Below the pieces are notes generated by a model. It worked only from the letters and a program-made list of their open reading frames with translations. It was not told where the DNA came from and did no database searches. From Adenophora triphylla var. japonica (lineage: Eukaryota; Streptophyta; Magnoliopsida; Asterales; Campanulaceae): DNA of 64,000 nucleotides. Positions 43,530 to 54,837 of this stretch are shown here, piece after piece (position 1 is the stretch's first letter; each line of letters begins with the position of its first letter). Location: contig JAFEMH010000732.1 in assembly GCA_022495995.1 (NCBI GenBank), forward strand, positions 186,001 to 250,000, given 5' to 3'. A program made the translations under genes and the position numbers.

Positions 43530-45170
43530 CCCTCCAGATGTGGTCGATTTTTCCCTTAAAACTGGTAGTTCTCGTGGTCGTGACAAACCTGACAGGTCTC
43601 ATCTTACATGTACTCACTGTCAGAAAAAGGGTCATGATGTTACTTCATGTTTTGAACTAGTCCGCTGTCCAGAAAGGTGGGGAGATAGCAACAAATCTGG
43701 TTCTCGTGGTGGCAGCCGTCCCCAGCAAGGTCGAGGCAAAAGACCCACGCGCAACAGTACAGCCGCCACCGACCGTGGTTCTGTCCAAGTTGGTGCCGCT
43801 GCTGCTGGAGCACTCTCCTCCGCCTCCTCCACTCTATTTATTGCAGAACAGTGGAATGCTTTAGCCGGTCTTGTTGGTAATACTCGTGTTCCGGATAATC
43901 GTCTTCATGGTACGTTTAACACATATTCGTGGATCATAGATACATGGGCTTCCAATCATGTGACCGAAGACGCTTCCTGTCTCTTTGATTCTCGCTCAAT
44001 ACAAACATGTCCAATCAAGCTTCCTAATGGCGCTTCTGTGTTTGCTCTTACAGAGGGCTCTGTTCGCTTGACGGATACACTTACTCTTCATCATGTTCTT
44101 TATATACCGAATTTAAGTTGCAATCTTCTTTCTGTTTTTCAACTTTCTGATGATATACGTTGTACTGTCCAATTTAATTCCTCTTTGTGTGCTATACAGG
44201 ACCTATCGAGGAATCTAATTGGAACAGGTGTTAGGCGGGATGGACTCTACTATTTTGGGGGCTCTCCTTCAACATGTCACGTCTCAGTTAACGGAGCATC
44301 TTCTTCGCTTGAGTTGTGGCATAACCGTATGGGGCATCCATCTGAAAGAGTAGTAAAGCTTCTCCCTCCAGTTCATCATTTGTCTGGTAACCTTAGTCAG
44401 TCTTGTGATGTTTGTTTTCGTGCAAAACATTCTAGGGATAGTTTTTCTATTAGTGAGTATAAGTCCACTAGAATTTTTGAGAAGGTACACTGTGACTTGT
44501 GGGGTCCTTACACCCATGTTTCCTCTTGTGGTGCTCGTTATTTTTTAACTTTGGTGGATGATTACTCGTGTGCGGTTTGGATTTATTTGTTATTTGGTAA
44601 AACGGAGGTTTTTCGTATGTTTATGGCTTTTGTTGCAATGGTGGAATGACAGTTTTCTCAGCAAATCAAAATTGTTCAGTCTGATAATGGTACTGAGTTT
44701 AACTGCTTACTTGATTATTTTCTTTCCTTTGGTATTCTGTTTCAAACTTCCTGTGTTGGTACGCCTCAACGAAACGTGCGAGTCAAACGAAAACATCGCC
44801 ACATTCTGAATATAGCTAGAGCCTTACGGTTTCAAGCCCATCTTCCCATTTATTTTTGGGGCGAAGCGGTTCTTACAACTGTTTATTTGATTAATAGAAT
44901 CCCTTCCCCCTAGTTGGATAATAAAACTCCCTATGAGATTTTGTTTGGAAAAGTGCCCTTTTATGATTCACTTCGGGTTTTTTGTTCGATGTGTTATGAT
45001 CATAATCAGCGAGCCAAGGGTGATAAATTTGCTAGTCGAAGTCGTAAGTGTATTTTTGTGGGCAATCCTCTTGGTAAAAAGGGTGGAAAATGTTTGATCT
45101 TGAGACCGAGAAATTCTTTGTCTCCCGGGATGTGAAATTCTTTGAGACTGTGTTTCCATACAGTGACCCA
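43530..45170 (+). pseudogene. Copia-3 zinc knuckle, protease and integrase
   Basis: One frame holds the CCHC knuckle CTHCQKKGHDVTSC, an Arg/Gly-rich stretch, the protease site SWIIDTWASNHV, the pre-integrase HHCC region (ELWHNRMGHPSERVVKLL, CDVCFRAKH) and the integrase core (HCDLWGPYTHVSSCGARYFL, QSDNGTEF). The protease triplet that should be DTG is DTW. The third integrase acid, normally in GRVERKH, reads VRVKRKH (Glu to Lys). TGA at 44647-44649 and TAG at 44911-44913 interrupt the frame, and a frameshift occurs near 45085. Both enzymes are dead by active-site change as well as by stops. Confidence 0.9.
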
Positions 45171-45579
45171 ACACGGTCCCTCACATCCCGAATTCGGTTG
45201 ATATTCTTGCTGATGAGGCTGCCTTTGGGAGTATTGATTTCTTTGACCAGCATACTGTTCCTCCCGTCCCCTCCGCAGTTTCACCTACTGCTGAATCTAC
45301 TGTTCTCCCAGCTGAGACTGTTATTCTGCTCGAAGCACATGACGATGTAGTCCTAGATGTACCTACATCATCGCCCACACCGGCCAGTACTACAGCTCCA
45401 TCTGCATCGAACTCTGTACCGTCTGAAGTTTCTGAACCCAGCACTCTAGGGAGGGGTATGAGACAAAAAACTCCCTCTGTTCTCCCTCGTGATTATGTTG
45501 CTCTTACAGCTTCTTCTTCGAGTCCATCCCTCGTCTCTCCTCTTCCAATCGGTTCCTCGGTACCCCCTATCCTATAGCT

Positions 45580-46657
45580 CACTATAAATTGTAATAGTTT
45601 TTCTGCAAAATATCGTAACTTTCTTTCAGCCATTACTTTGGCTAAAGAGTTGAGTTCTTTTCGCGAGGCCATGGCTCATGATGGCTGGAAACAGTCAATG
45701 CAAGAATAATTTGCGACTTGGAAGATAATGGCACATGGACTATGGTGTCTTTACCTCCTGGCAAACGGGCTTTGGGTAGCCAATGGGTTTATAAAATTAA
45801 GTATAATTCTGATGGAGTTGTTGAACGACTCAATTCCCGGTTAGTGGATCATCAGAAAGAAGGTGTTGATTATACAGAAACTTTTGCTCATGTGGCAAAA
45901 ATGGTCACTGTTCAGGCTTTTCTTGCTATCGCAGCTTCCAAGAATTGGGAGTTACATCAGATGGATGTTCACAATGCTTTCCTGCATGGTGATCTTGCGG
46001 AAGAGGTTTACATGAAACTCCCTCCGGGTTTTGAAGCACCAAATCCCAACACCGTGTGTCGTCTTCGTAAATCTCTTTATGGCCTAAAATAGGCTCCTCG
46101 CTGTTGATTTGCCAAGTTACTAGCCACTTTGAAGACCTACGGTTTCTCAGTCTTACTCCGACTATTCTCTATTTACGTTCACAAAAGAAACGGTTCAGAT
46201 GAATGTGCTTGTGTATGTTGACGATCTTATTATTGTCGGGAACAATTCTGCTGCTTTACAGACCTTCAAACAGTACTTGTGTGATTTTTTCAAAATGAAA
46301 GATATTGGTTCTCTCAAATATTTTCTTGTCATTGAGGTTGTCCACAGCTCTTCCGATTTGTTCTTATGCCAACGAAAGTACGCGTTGGATATTATCTCTG
46401 AGGCAGGCTTGTTGGGTGCAAATCCCTTCGGCTTTCCTATTGAACCGAATCATAAGCTTGGTTTGGCTACCGTTGCTCTCTTGGATGATCCAGAATGTTA
46501 TCGATGCCTCGTGGGTCGCCTCATCTACTTGGAAGTTACTCGGCCGGACCTTGCTTATTTTGTCAACATTCTGGCTCAGTTCATGAAGGAACCAAGTTCA
46601 GAACATTGGGAGGCAGCCTTACGGGTTGTTCGGTATCTCAAAGGCACTCCTGGTTAA
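45580..46657 (+). pseudogene. Copia-3 reverse transcriptase
   Basis: After a Ser/Pro-rich linker, ELSSFREAMAHDGWKQSMQE and then (frameshifted) EDNGTWTMVSLPPGKRALGS, WVYKIKYNSDGVVERLNSRL, ELHQMDVHNAFLHGDLAEEV and LRKSLYGLK are standard Copia RT. A stop and frameshift at 46090-46200 precede YVDDLIIVGNN, where the YVDD site is intact. SLKYFLVIEVVHSS, LDIISEAGLLG and RPDLAYFVNILAQFM follow to a stop near 46657. Confidence 0.9.
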
Positions 46658-47168
46658 GGTATTCTTCTTCGCGCTGACAGCGAGCTCACACTCCAAGGAT
46701 GGTGTGATTCGGACTGGGCTGCGTGTCCTATTACCCGTTGTTCTCTTACTGGGTGGCTTGTGTTTCTCGGTCATTCCCCCATCTCTTGGAAAACTAAGAA
46801 ACAACCAACTGTGTCTCGATCTTCTGCTGAGGATGAATACCGCGCTATGGCAGCTCTTACTTGTGAACTTAAATGGTTAAAGGGTTTGTTGTTGAGCTTG
46901 GGTGTTCATCATCCCAAACAATTAATATTTTTTTGACAGTCAATCGGCTCTCCACATTGCCAAGAATCCTGTTTATCATGAGCGGATGAAGCACATTGAG
47001 GTGGATTGCCATTTTGTGCGTAACGCTATTTCTGACGGTCTTATTTCTCCTTCTTATATTCCTACCAAGACACAATTGGCCGACATTTTTACTAAACCTC
47101 TCGGGAAGCAACAGTTTGATCTTTTGCTTAGCAAGTTGGGCCTTCTTAATCCTCACGTACCAACTTGA
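46658..47168 (+). pseudogene. Copia-3 RNase H
   Basis: Frames read WCDSDWAACPITRCSLTGWL, PISWKTKKQPTVSRSSAEDE and YRAMAALTCELKWLKGL, then after a frameshift near 46935 [19 protein letters not shown] and [18 protein letters not shown], ending at 47166-47168. The DSDW and SAEDEY (normally TEAEY) acids are partly kept. Confidence 0.88.
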
Positions 47169-47175
47169 GGGAGGG
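47164..47175 (+). other. Copia-3 polypurine tract
   Basis: CTTGAGGGAGGG abutting the 3' LTR. Confidence 0.85.
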
Positions 47176-47546
47176 TGTGAAGACAGTTGAATGTGAGTAA
47201 GGCGCCAGCCTCGGCCTAGGCCAGGCGGCCGCCTCACCTTGATCAAACCGTGGCTGAGCTACTGCCGTTGAGGCGCCAGCCTCACTTTCCTCCAAGCGCC
47301 CGCCTCACTGCCATTTCCTTCAGCAACTCAGCTACTGTCGTTGAGGCGCCAGCCTCACTTTCCTCCAGGCGCCCGCCTCAGTGCCGTGTCCTTCAGCAAC
47401 TCTTGTTTCCTAAACCAACTCTAGTTATAACTCTCCTAGATTTAGTCTTTGATTTGTACTCAAATTACTTTCTTAGAATTGTATAAATAGGACCTTATTA
47501 TTATCAATAAAGGAGGATGATTTTTACCCTAAATTAAGTTTCTACA
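47176..47546 (+). repeat. Copia-3 3' LTR (371 bp)
   Basis: 22 bp longer than the 5' LTR because of differences in the GC-rich repeat units. TATAAATA at 47482-47489. Confidence 0.95.
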
Positions 47547-47551
47547 GTGTT

Positions 47552-48249
47552 CAATACTAGAAACACTACTTGCTTGTTTCTTGGATGTTGAAATATCAAT
47601 TGTGGATAAATAAATGATGCATAAGCAGTGACCTAAAAATTATCTACAAAATCCTCTTTATCGCAAATTAACGTACATGCTCGGCTAAGAAACCCATTAT
47701 GACCACACTTGATTCCCACAGATGATCATACAAGTTCCATTCAGAAAAAGCATCACACTTAAGCAGACAATTGATTGCACAATCGGAAACTCAACTGAAT
47801 AAACAAATCAAGGTTGGAACAAAAGCTACATGGGTAAGAAAGTAGAACATTAACTGTTAGGTATCGTTCACATCTCTCAAACGCAGTATTGAAGGATCCT
47901 GATATTTTGACAGTGGCTGCTCCCGTCACATTGCTGGATCTGTTGAGCATTTCAGTAACTATGAAGCCTTTGAAAGGTGTAAAAGTCAATTTTGTATGAT
48001 GTGCCCAAGGTAAAATCATATGAAAAGGTACGTTGCAGCTAAAAGGTGAAAGGATATTTAAATTATTCACTACACGAATAATGGTTACATTAGGTTACAT
48101 ATATATACACAAGTAATCTAAATGATGAGGATTATCTACACAAATTAATCCTAGTCAATCTCTATCAGTAAGGAAAGATTACGTGAGGGAAATATTTGAT
48201 TTCTCTATAATCTCGTGATGTGAATCCTTTGCAATCCCGTGAATATCAT
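47552..48249. other. Spacer, no gene recognised
   Basis: A 103-codon minus-strand frame (47759-48070) exists but matches no family I know and has no gene signals. Confidence 0.5.
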
Positions 48250-49320
48250 CAACAAAAGGTTTGCCTAGTTTGCATAATATGTTGCATGTTAATGGTTTAA
48301 AGGCTAATTTGATAAATATAAGTAAATTATGTGATGATGATCTAAGTGTCAAATTTGATTAAAATATGTGTGAGGTCTTTAATGATTCATATAGACGTGT
48401 TTTGACATTAGTAAGATCCTTATATCATTGTTACAAGTTGGTTGAAAATCTTTCATATCTTAAATTGATTTTTGATAATACTCTTAATCTTATTATCAAA
48501 ACTTAAGAGGATGATATTGAAGGTTGTAGATGGGAACATGATCTGGTTAATGATGAATATGAACCAGAGAAATGAAGTATTTTATGGAAATAGTACATGT
48601 ACAGACTGATGAGTGACCAGTTATTCGAACAACTGACATAACGACAGCAAGTTCAGATTCTGAAATCAAAGAAGGAACTGAACTAAATGAAGAAAATGGT
48701 GTGAGCATGTTTGAATATACTCCTTCCAGAATCCTGGAGAATCACCCCACTTTATGGATCATTGGGGAAGGAAGAAGAATAAGGGGAATGAAAGTGAACT
48801 ACAAAAAATAGCAGGTTTGGTATGCATGAATTCCGTATACCATCAGGTACGTTCATATTATTGTGTTGCCAATAACGAATCTAATTTAAAGGCATTTTTT
48901 AAGGCATTTGAGGGGGAGGTAATCATTGATTTCAAAAGAATCAATGTTGGATGTTTGTAACTAGAAAATAAGTTGGATTCATGGGATAATAGGGAACAAA
49001 CTTTCGTTTCCCTATCATCTACTGAACCAAAATATGTGGCAGTTGATAATAGGTGCACCAAACTCCTTTAGATGAACAAATTGATCAAACACTATGAAAT
49101 CAAAAACAAAATTTTATCTATTTTTTGTGATGCTAAAAGTAAAATAGATATGACAAATGATCATGTTCAATGTTCTACTACTAACCATATAGATTTTAGA
49201 CTTCATTGTGTTAAATATATTGTTGAACAAAAAGTTATCAGTTGTGAATTTGCTAAAACTAATAAACAATTGACTGATATTTTCATGATAACCATTGCTT
49301 TTGAGAGATTTTTTCCCTAA
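48250..49320 (+). pseudogene. SIRE-like Copia remnant, internally deleted
   Basis: 48255-48450 reads KGLPSLHNMLHVNGLKANLI, NISKLCDDDLSVKFD, then (after a stop) NMCEVFNDSYRRVLT, the segment before integrase in SIRE-type Copia pol. 48990-49070 reads FVSLSSTEPKYVAVDNRC and 49072-49320 reads IFCDAKSKIDMTNDHVQCST, NHIDFRLHCVKYIVEQKVIS and TNKQLTDIF, the end of Copia RNase H. Integrase core and RT are missing between them, so about 3 kb was lost. No LTRs were found at its edges. Confidence 0.8.
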
Positions 49321-50941
49321 AAAGGTCTATCGGATTGTGTGTGTTGAGATGATCGCATAAATGTGCAGACATCTGTTTGCATCTGTGTATAATTGTATAT
49401 TACAGAAAACACAACAAAAAACTGCTTCCAATAATTGCACGATTATCTCTTGTGATCACTTGATTTGTTTGCATCTTTAACGCTGTTTTTGACCATTGAT
49501 TGTGAGATCCTTCTTGACTTGGTAATAAAAATTACCTTGTTAATTTTTATTTGATATTTATCATGAATTGGATGTTTAATCTAAGGTTACTAAGAAAACA
49601 AGCTGCCTCATCTATCTTGAAGTTTCCATTCATGTGCCCAATTTCAATACCTTATTGTTGCATCACTTTAAAAGAAAAGTTGGGTAAACACTATTGTGTG
49701 AGAGTGTATAGCTCCTCTCAGTTACTGATTCAATGCCTAAATCTGTAAACTTTCTAGAGGCTACATGAATGAAGGATAACTCATTGACTTCATGTTTGTC
49801 AAATCATGTCATTGTGTAAATTTATTCATAACATATCACACTTCACTTATATCAATCTCCACTTGTTTGCTTATAAATTGCATCATTCCAGGCATAATTA
49901 TAAATAGGGGCATCTTTGGCCTCATGAAATATTCATTTGATTGTTTATTATTTTTATTAAATTGTGGGCTAATCATTTTTTGATTAACAATATGTTTAAT
50001 AAGAAATTGTCCAGGTTTGATTGCAAAAGGGATTTGAATGAAACAATCTTTGAGTGTCCAAGTGGAATGGATCTTCTATTGTATTGCAATTGGTCACAAA
50101 ATTCGTGTAACATTTGATTTTAAATTCGTGTTATTTGCCCAATTTGATCCTTCAAAAGTTTAGGACACTTTGGCTATTTTTGTTTCCTGTATTAAGCGCA
50201 TTTTTCCCCAACCATAATCAACAACAATGATTTCTCTCTCTCTCTCTCTCTGGAATTTAATATTTTTTTGACAATGGCATCCCTCCACTTATCTTTGCAG
50301 ATGTTTTGACATTTGTGCACATAACTATGCACTCAACTGGTTGCACATGCGGTCATTATTCCCGTTTATTCATAAATCTGTAAGTACGGTTTTTCTCCAA
50401 TCTTTTCGTCTTGCTCTGCTTCTTTAAAGCTGAAACTCTGATCATATTTCACAAATGGATTTCTTAAAATATTTTCAAGGATTTGCACATATTTAGAAAA
50501 TCTCTAAAGATAAGAAGAAGAATAGATGAGATGTCTCTCAGATAGTGAATCAAGGAAGAGATGATCATCAATCAAGGGGCAGATGTCTCTTAGATAGTTA
50601 ATCAATGAGAAGATGATTATCAATGGATATACAATCTATTTAGGGGAAGTTGAATGATAAAATGGACTCGCAATTCATTAATAGGGAGTTGGACTTGTCG
50701 TTGCTCATTTTATCCAACAATAGATTTGATATCCCATTATTGTTTGGATTTCTTGTGCTAATTGTGGTGATTACAGGTTTTTACTAGAATTACAAAAATA
50801 GGGAGAGATTAAAATAGTATAAATATACTCTTGATATTTTTTTTATTTTTGCTATTCTTGTGATTTGAAATTGATAATCTCGATTTGCATGTTTTGACCA
50901 TAATTACAAAAATAAAAGGAGATTGAAATAGTATAAAATAG
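49321..50941. other. AT-rich spacer, no gene recognised
   Basis: Short frames only. A CT-dinucleotide run at 50231-50252 and two partial copies of a segment with AGATGTCTCT and GATGATCATCAATC near 50528-50620 are the only patterns seen. Confidence 0.55.
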
Positions 50942-51410
50942 GGAATTTGCCCCATAAGTTTTTTTTTAACAAATCACTTTTCACTAAGTTTCTCATTGTA
51001 TTAAAATGCCCCATAAGTTCTCATGTTGTATTATGTATAATACAACATTTAGTTATGCAGTAGTTTAAAATCATAATACTGCATCCGCACAACCGCCTCC
51101 GCCACAGCCCAGCTCCGCCGCCGCCGTCTGCTATCGCCGCATGCCAGATTCCTGTTAATTTTTGCCGAAATCTGGTCAATTTTCACCGAAATCCAGCCTC
51201 CGATCGCCGGAATCTGGTTGCCGGAGGTCGAAATCTGGTCGCCGGTCCATGGGCTTCAGACTCCGGTCACCGGCGGCCGCCAGAATGCAGTATTATGGCC
51301 TTAATTGATGTTGTATTTTCGAAACATAATACAACATCATAAAAGGAACTTATTGAGCATAGATTTAAAAAAAAAAAAAGAACTTATGGGACAATGACCT
51401 TATAAAATAT
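50942..51410. mobile_element. Probable non-autonomous TIR element with GC-rich core
   Basis: The left CCCCATAAGTTTTTTTTT and right AAAAAAGAACTTATGGGA are inverted copies. Further in, ATAATACTGCAT (left) and ATGCAGTATTAT (right) are also inverted, as are ATAATACAACAT words. The centre (51090-51285) is strikingly GC-rich with repeated GCCGGA/AAATCTGGTC words. No transposase. The target duplication was not resolved. Confidence 0.55.
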
Positions 51411-52008
51411 TATTGAAATATCTTTTTGATTTTTTGTAATTATGATTTATATTTTATCTATATTTAGATTAAACTAACGTAGGAAATAATTGTTAATATT
51501 TACTCAAGCATAATTGTTAATATTACTCAAGCAAGTATTTTAGGCCCGTTCACTCGTTGGATCAACGGCTTGGTCCAACTAGTTTTTTTTTTTTTTTCCA
51601 ATAAAAGATTTAACTTTTTCTTCAAAATGTACAAAATATTTTTTCAAATCCATCATCATAGAATATAAATTGCATTTTTTTTAAGCAAATTGATTTTTAA
51701 TTTTTTTGATGTTTTCCCCAAAGGAGTAGTACAGTTGTAAAGCCAATTCTCACTCTTAATAATTGCATTTTTTAAAAAAAAAATCTGGCTTCATCACCAC
51801 CGTTTATGTTTTCGTTTAAATTTCCTTCATGCCTTAAAATATGCACATGCATTAGCTAGGTTGGCTTCAAGCTCCAATATATTCTTTCTCGTTAATCTTC
51901 AACGGCCTTGTTAAAAGGAGCCGGCCATTTCGTTTTTCTCCCACCAATTCACCGACTCCAATATTATCAGTACAAGCGTGCACGCAAACTTACGATGCAT
52001 CTATAAGT
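51411..52008. other. AT-rich spacer, no gene recognised
   Basis: Several poly-T and poly-A runs; nothing else. Confidence 0.55.
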
Positions 52009-53027
52009 CTCCGTTTGTTCGAGAGAAAATGTTTTTCGAAAAATATTTTTCTCATTTTTTGGTGTTTGGTAAGCATCAAAAAATTGAAGAAAATGTTTTT
52101 TGTAAAATATTTTTTCCACTTTTCTAAGTAAAATTACTTATGAATTTTTTCTAAATAAAACATCTTCCAAAAAATGATAATAGCCTCACACACACACACC
52201 TAACTTTCCACACAACCCCCACGTTACCTACCCCACATCAACTACCCTATATCCTCAAAAAAAAAAAAAAATTATATTAAAATTATTTTTTACAATTCTC
52301 CCCCCCCCCCTCACCACCACACACCCCCCTCCCCCCGCGTCGGGTCAAAAGTAAATTAATCACTTTAAATTTATTTTAACAACTCCCCACTCGCACCAGC
52401 ACTAACACCTCACTCCCACCACCACCGCCACCTCAAGGTAAAAAAATATTTTTTTTATTCATTTTAAAATTATATTTTAACAACTTTCCCGCTCACAAAC
52501 AATTTTTTTTATTTATATTAAAATTATTTTTAACAACCCTCACCACCCCACCCCCACCAACCCCCTCCCACGGTTAAACTTTTTTTACTTATAATTAAAT
52601 TAATTTATTTTTTAACAACTATCCCACCCAACTCAACCCCACTCCCCTACTCTCGGCTACCCACCCTAACACCTACCCCACCCCAACACCCTGCCCTATC
52701 ACCACCCTAGCCTAACATCATCTTATCCTATATATTTTTCCTACCACTCTACCCTACCCCACACCCACCCACCTCACCCCTACTAATTTCCACCTCCTAC
52801 CCCATCTCCATCACCCTACATACCATATCAATTTTAACTTATCTCAAATTGTGTTTTTATAGAAAATTATTTTTATTAAACAAATGAAAATATTTTTCAG
52901 AAAATGTTTTTTTATCAAACAGTCGAAAATATTTTAATTTCATTTTTCGAAAAACATTTACATTTTTCGAAAAATATTTTACGAAAAATCATTTTTCAAA
53001 AATCGTTTTACGCAAAACAAATGATTC
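52009..53027. mobile_element. Probable MITE-like element with GAAAAT-type inverted ends
   Basis: The left end CTCCGTTTGTTCGAGAGAAA continues in GTTTTTCGAAAAATATTTTT. The right end carries the inverse (TTTTTCGAAAAATATTTTAC ... CGCAAAACAAATGATTC). Both borders carry ATAAGT (52003-52008 and 53028-53033) as a candidate target duplication. The centre is low-complexity C/A-rich (52190-52840). Family not assigned. Confidence 0.5.
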
Positions 53028-53033
53028 ATAAGT

Positions 53034-53520
53034 ACTCAAAATTAATCTAATCATTGTTCGAAGTAAGCTCATAGGCTAATTGATTCACTAATCAAATCAA
53101 ATCAAATCCCGTACAAATTCAAAGTACATCGACTATTGTGAATGCCGGATCTGGATTTCAGTTATCGGACTGCAGTACATAAAAAAAACGTCCATAGTCA
53201 CATCTATAGCCTCTATTGGTGGCTGTCAAAAACGAAACGATCGTATCCCTAAAATTGCATCCAAATATAAACATTGTTAAGCGTTGGATGATTTCCAATC
53301 TCTTTGATTGGTTGCCTTAGCTTCTGCAACAATGAAAAAAAATTATGACACATACATATGTGGAGGACATGAAGTCCACAACCATGACACTTTTGAGGGG
53401 CATCCATGACTTTTTTTTTTTTGGCCTACGCCGCATGGTGCCATCTGACACAAGTGAGGCCACTCACGGGGACATTGGTTTTCATTTGAGGAAAAAAATA
53501 AAAACGTTCCAAGCCAAAAA
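53034..53520. other. Spacer, no gene recognised
   Basis: AT-rich with ATCAAATCAAATC microsatellite-like words; nothing else supported. Confidence 0.5.
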
Positions 53521-53811
53521 CTTATAAAAAATGCGTTTTTTGTTAACTTAACAAAAAACGTGTTTTAAATAAAGGGCGGGACGTCTCTCTCACTTTCTCT
53601 CTCCTCACAGTCTCTCTCTCACTAAACGCAAAGCCGTTCTTCCTCACCTCACCGCAAAGTCGTTCTTCTTCACCGACCCAACAATTCCAATCTTCTCCGA
53701 TCTCAAATCTCCCTCGCCGGCGACCTAATCTCCAGATCAGCTTCAAATCGGCTTCAATTTCCAATTCAACAGAGATGAAATTGTTCTTCAACTTCCGGGT
53801 TAACATCTTCA

Positions 53812-53951
53812 ATGGAGTACATTGCAATTTGCCAGAAATGGATCTGATGCGGTCGGAAAAGATGACCTTCGTTCAACTCATCTTCCCCGTCGAGTCTGCT
53901 CACCGCGCCGTCTCTTATCTCGGTGACCTCGGCCTTCTCCAGTTTCGCGAC
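53812..53951 (+). pseudogene. First-exon fragment of V-type proton ATPase subunit a
   Basis: The frame reads [40 protein letters not shown] and D, the N-terminus of the vacuolar H+-ATPase membrane subunit a (VHA-a), and ends at a GT splice donor (GTAATC at 53952). The expected start ATGGAGTACATT (53812) is one base out of frame with it, consistent with a one-base loss near 53828. No further VHA-a exons follow in the 1 kb downstream or elsewhere in the window. Subunit a couples proton flow to ATP hydrolysis and normally has over 800 residues. This is an exon-sized fragment with leader, probably non-functional. Confidence 0.82.
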
Positions 53952-54109
53952 GTAATCTCCCCCTCTCGCTTTAGATCCAATTTTACGCACGTCATTTTTA
54001 GTCTGAATTGCAAAATTGATTGTGACTGAGTTTTATTGATTTCCTGCGTCTAGAGAGAGAGATGCTTTTGCGTTTGTGAATGGTGCGTCTTCGTGGAAGA
54101 AGAAGGACG

Positions 54110-54640
54110 AAGGGGTTTGATGTGCCAGTTCCCATGTAAATTAATGCCAGTATTTGTTTTTTTGAGTGCCAGTTCATGCATTTTGGAATGCCAGTGCTTG
54201 TGTTTTTAAGAGCCAATGTCAGTGTATGTTATTTTGAGTGCCAGTTCATGTATTTTGAAGTGCCAGTGCTTGTATTTTTGAAAGCCATAAAAAATGATTA
54301 TCAGTGTTTTTGGGTGCCAATGTATGTGTCTTTGAGTGCCAGTGTGCGTGATTTTGAATGCCAGTCCATGTTTTTTTGAATGCCAGTGCTTGTGTTTTTT
54401 AGAGACAGCAAAAATATTAGTGTAACAAAGTGTCAGTGTTAGTGGAACAGAGTGCCAGTGTGAAGAGTGTCAGTTCATGTATATAAAAATGCCCGTATAA
54501 AAGTGGCAGTGCCAATTTAACAAAGTGCCAGTGCCAGTTTACACTGGCACTTTGTTAAATTGGTACTGACACTTTTTTCACTGGCATTTTGTGATACATG
54601 CACTGGCACTTTATCACACCGGCATTGTTAAAGCAGCATC
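54110..54640 (+). repeat. GTGCCAGT repeat field with a 22-bp perfect hairpin
   Basis: About 15 or more GTGCCAGT/ATGCCAGT words at 20-40 bp spacing with TTTTGA-type fillers. 54512-54533 and 54542-54563 are exact inverted arms (CCAATTTAACAAAGTGCCAG and TG) around an 8-base loop. Confidence 0.88.
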
Positions 54641-54649
54641 GGCATAAAC

Positions 54650-54735
54650 GGGGAAACCAGTAATTACAAAATTGCCACCGTTTATTTTGAACATGGTTGC
54701 CAGTAATTACAAAATTGTCACCGTTTATTTTGAAA
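54650..54735 (+). repeat. Tandem pair containing CCAGTAATTACAAAATTG
   Basis: Two direct copies of CCAGTAATTACAAAATTG then CCACCGTTTATTTTGAA, about 57 bp apart, the second running into the right inverted end. Confidence 0.85.
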
Positions 54736-54837
54736 ACACGTTTTTCCTTTTCTTAAGAAAAAACTAGTTTTTTATAAGACCAACTCATGTTCCAATATTA
54801 GCCACAACAGTAATTTTTTTTCCTATAAATTGAGTCT

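Larger units (their letters stand above)
42418..47546 (+). mobile_element. Copia-3: full-length Ty1/Copia element, target duplication GTGTT
   Basis: LTRs 42418-42766 (349 bp) and 47176-47546 (371 bp), TGTGAAGACAG...TTTCTACA, flanked by GTGTT at 42413-42417 and 47547-47551. Met-tRNA primer site adjacent to the 5' LTR, purine tract CTTGAGGGAGGG before the 3' LTR. Interior encodes gag, protease, integrase, RT and RNase H in Copia order, with several frameshifts and stops. LTRs differ at many positions, so the insertion is older than Copia-4. Confidence 0.95.
53521..54778. mobile_element. TIR-bounded segment carrying a host gene exon (possible Pack-type element)
   Basis: The left end CTTATAAAAAATGCG...AAAAAACGTGTTTTAAATAAA (53521-53573) and the right end, read on the minus strand, CTTATAAAAAACTAG...AAAACGTGTTTTCAAAATAAA (54778-54723) are imperfect inverted repeats of about 55 bp. 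Inside are a vacuolar ATPase exon with its CT-rich leader and a GTGCCAGT repeat field. No transposase frame. A clear target duplication was not found, so the class is uncertain. Confidence 0.5.

Noticed and set aside
47759..48070. 103-codon minus-strand frame
   Set aside because: No recognised family, no promoter or splice signals; left as unassigned spacer.
53345..53527. Small plus-strand frame left of the VHA-a segment
   Set aside because: No recognised domain, contains a poly-Phe run from a T-tract; considered chance.
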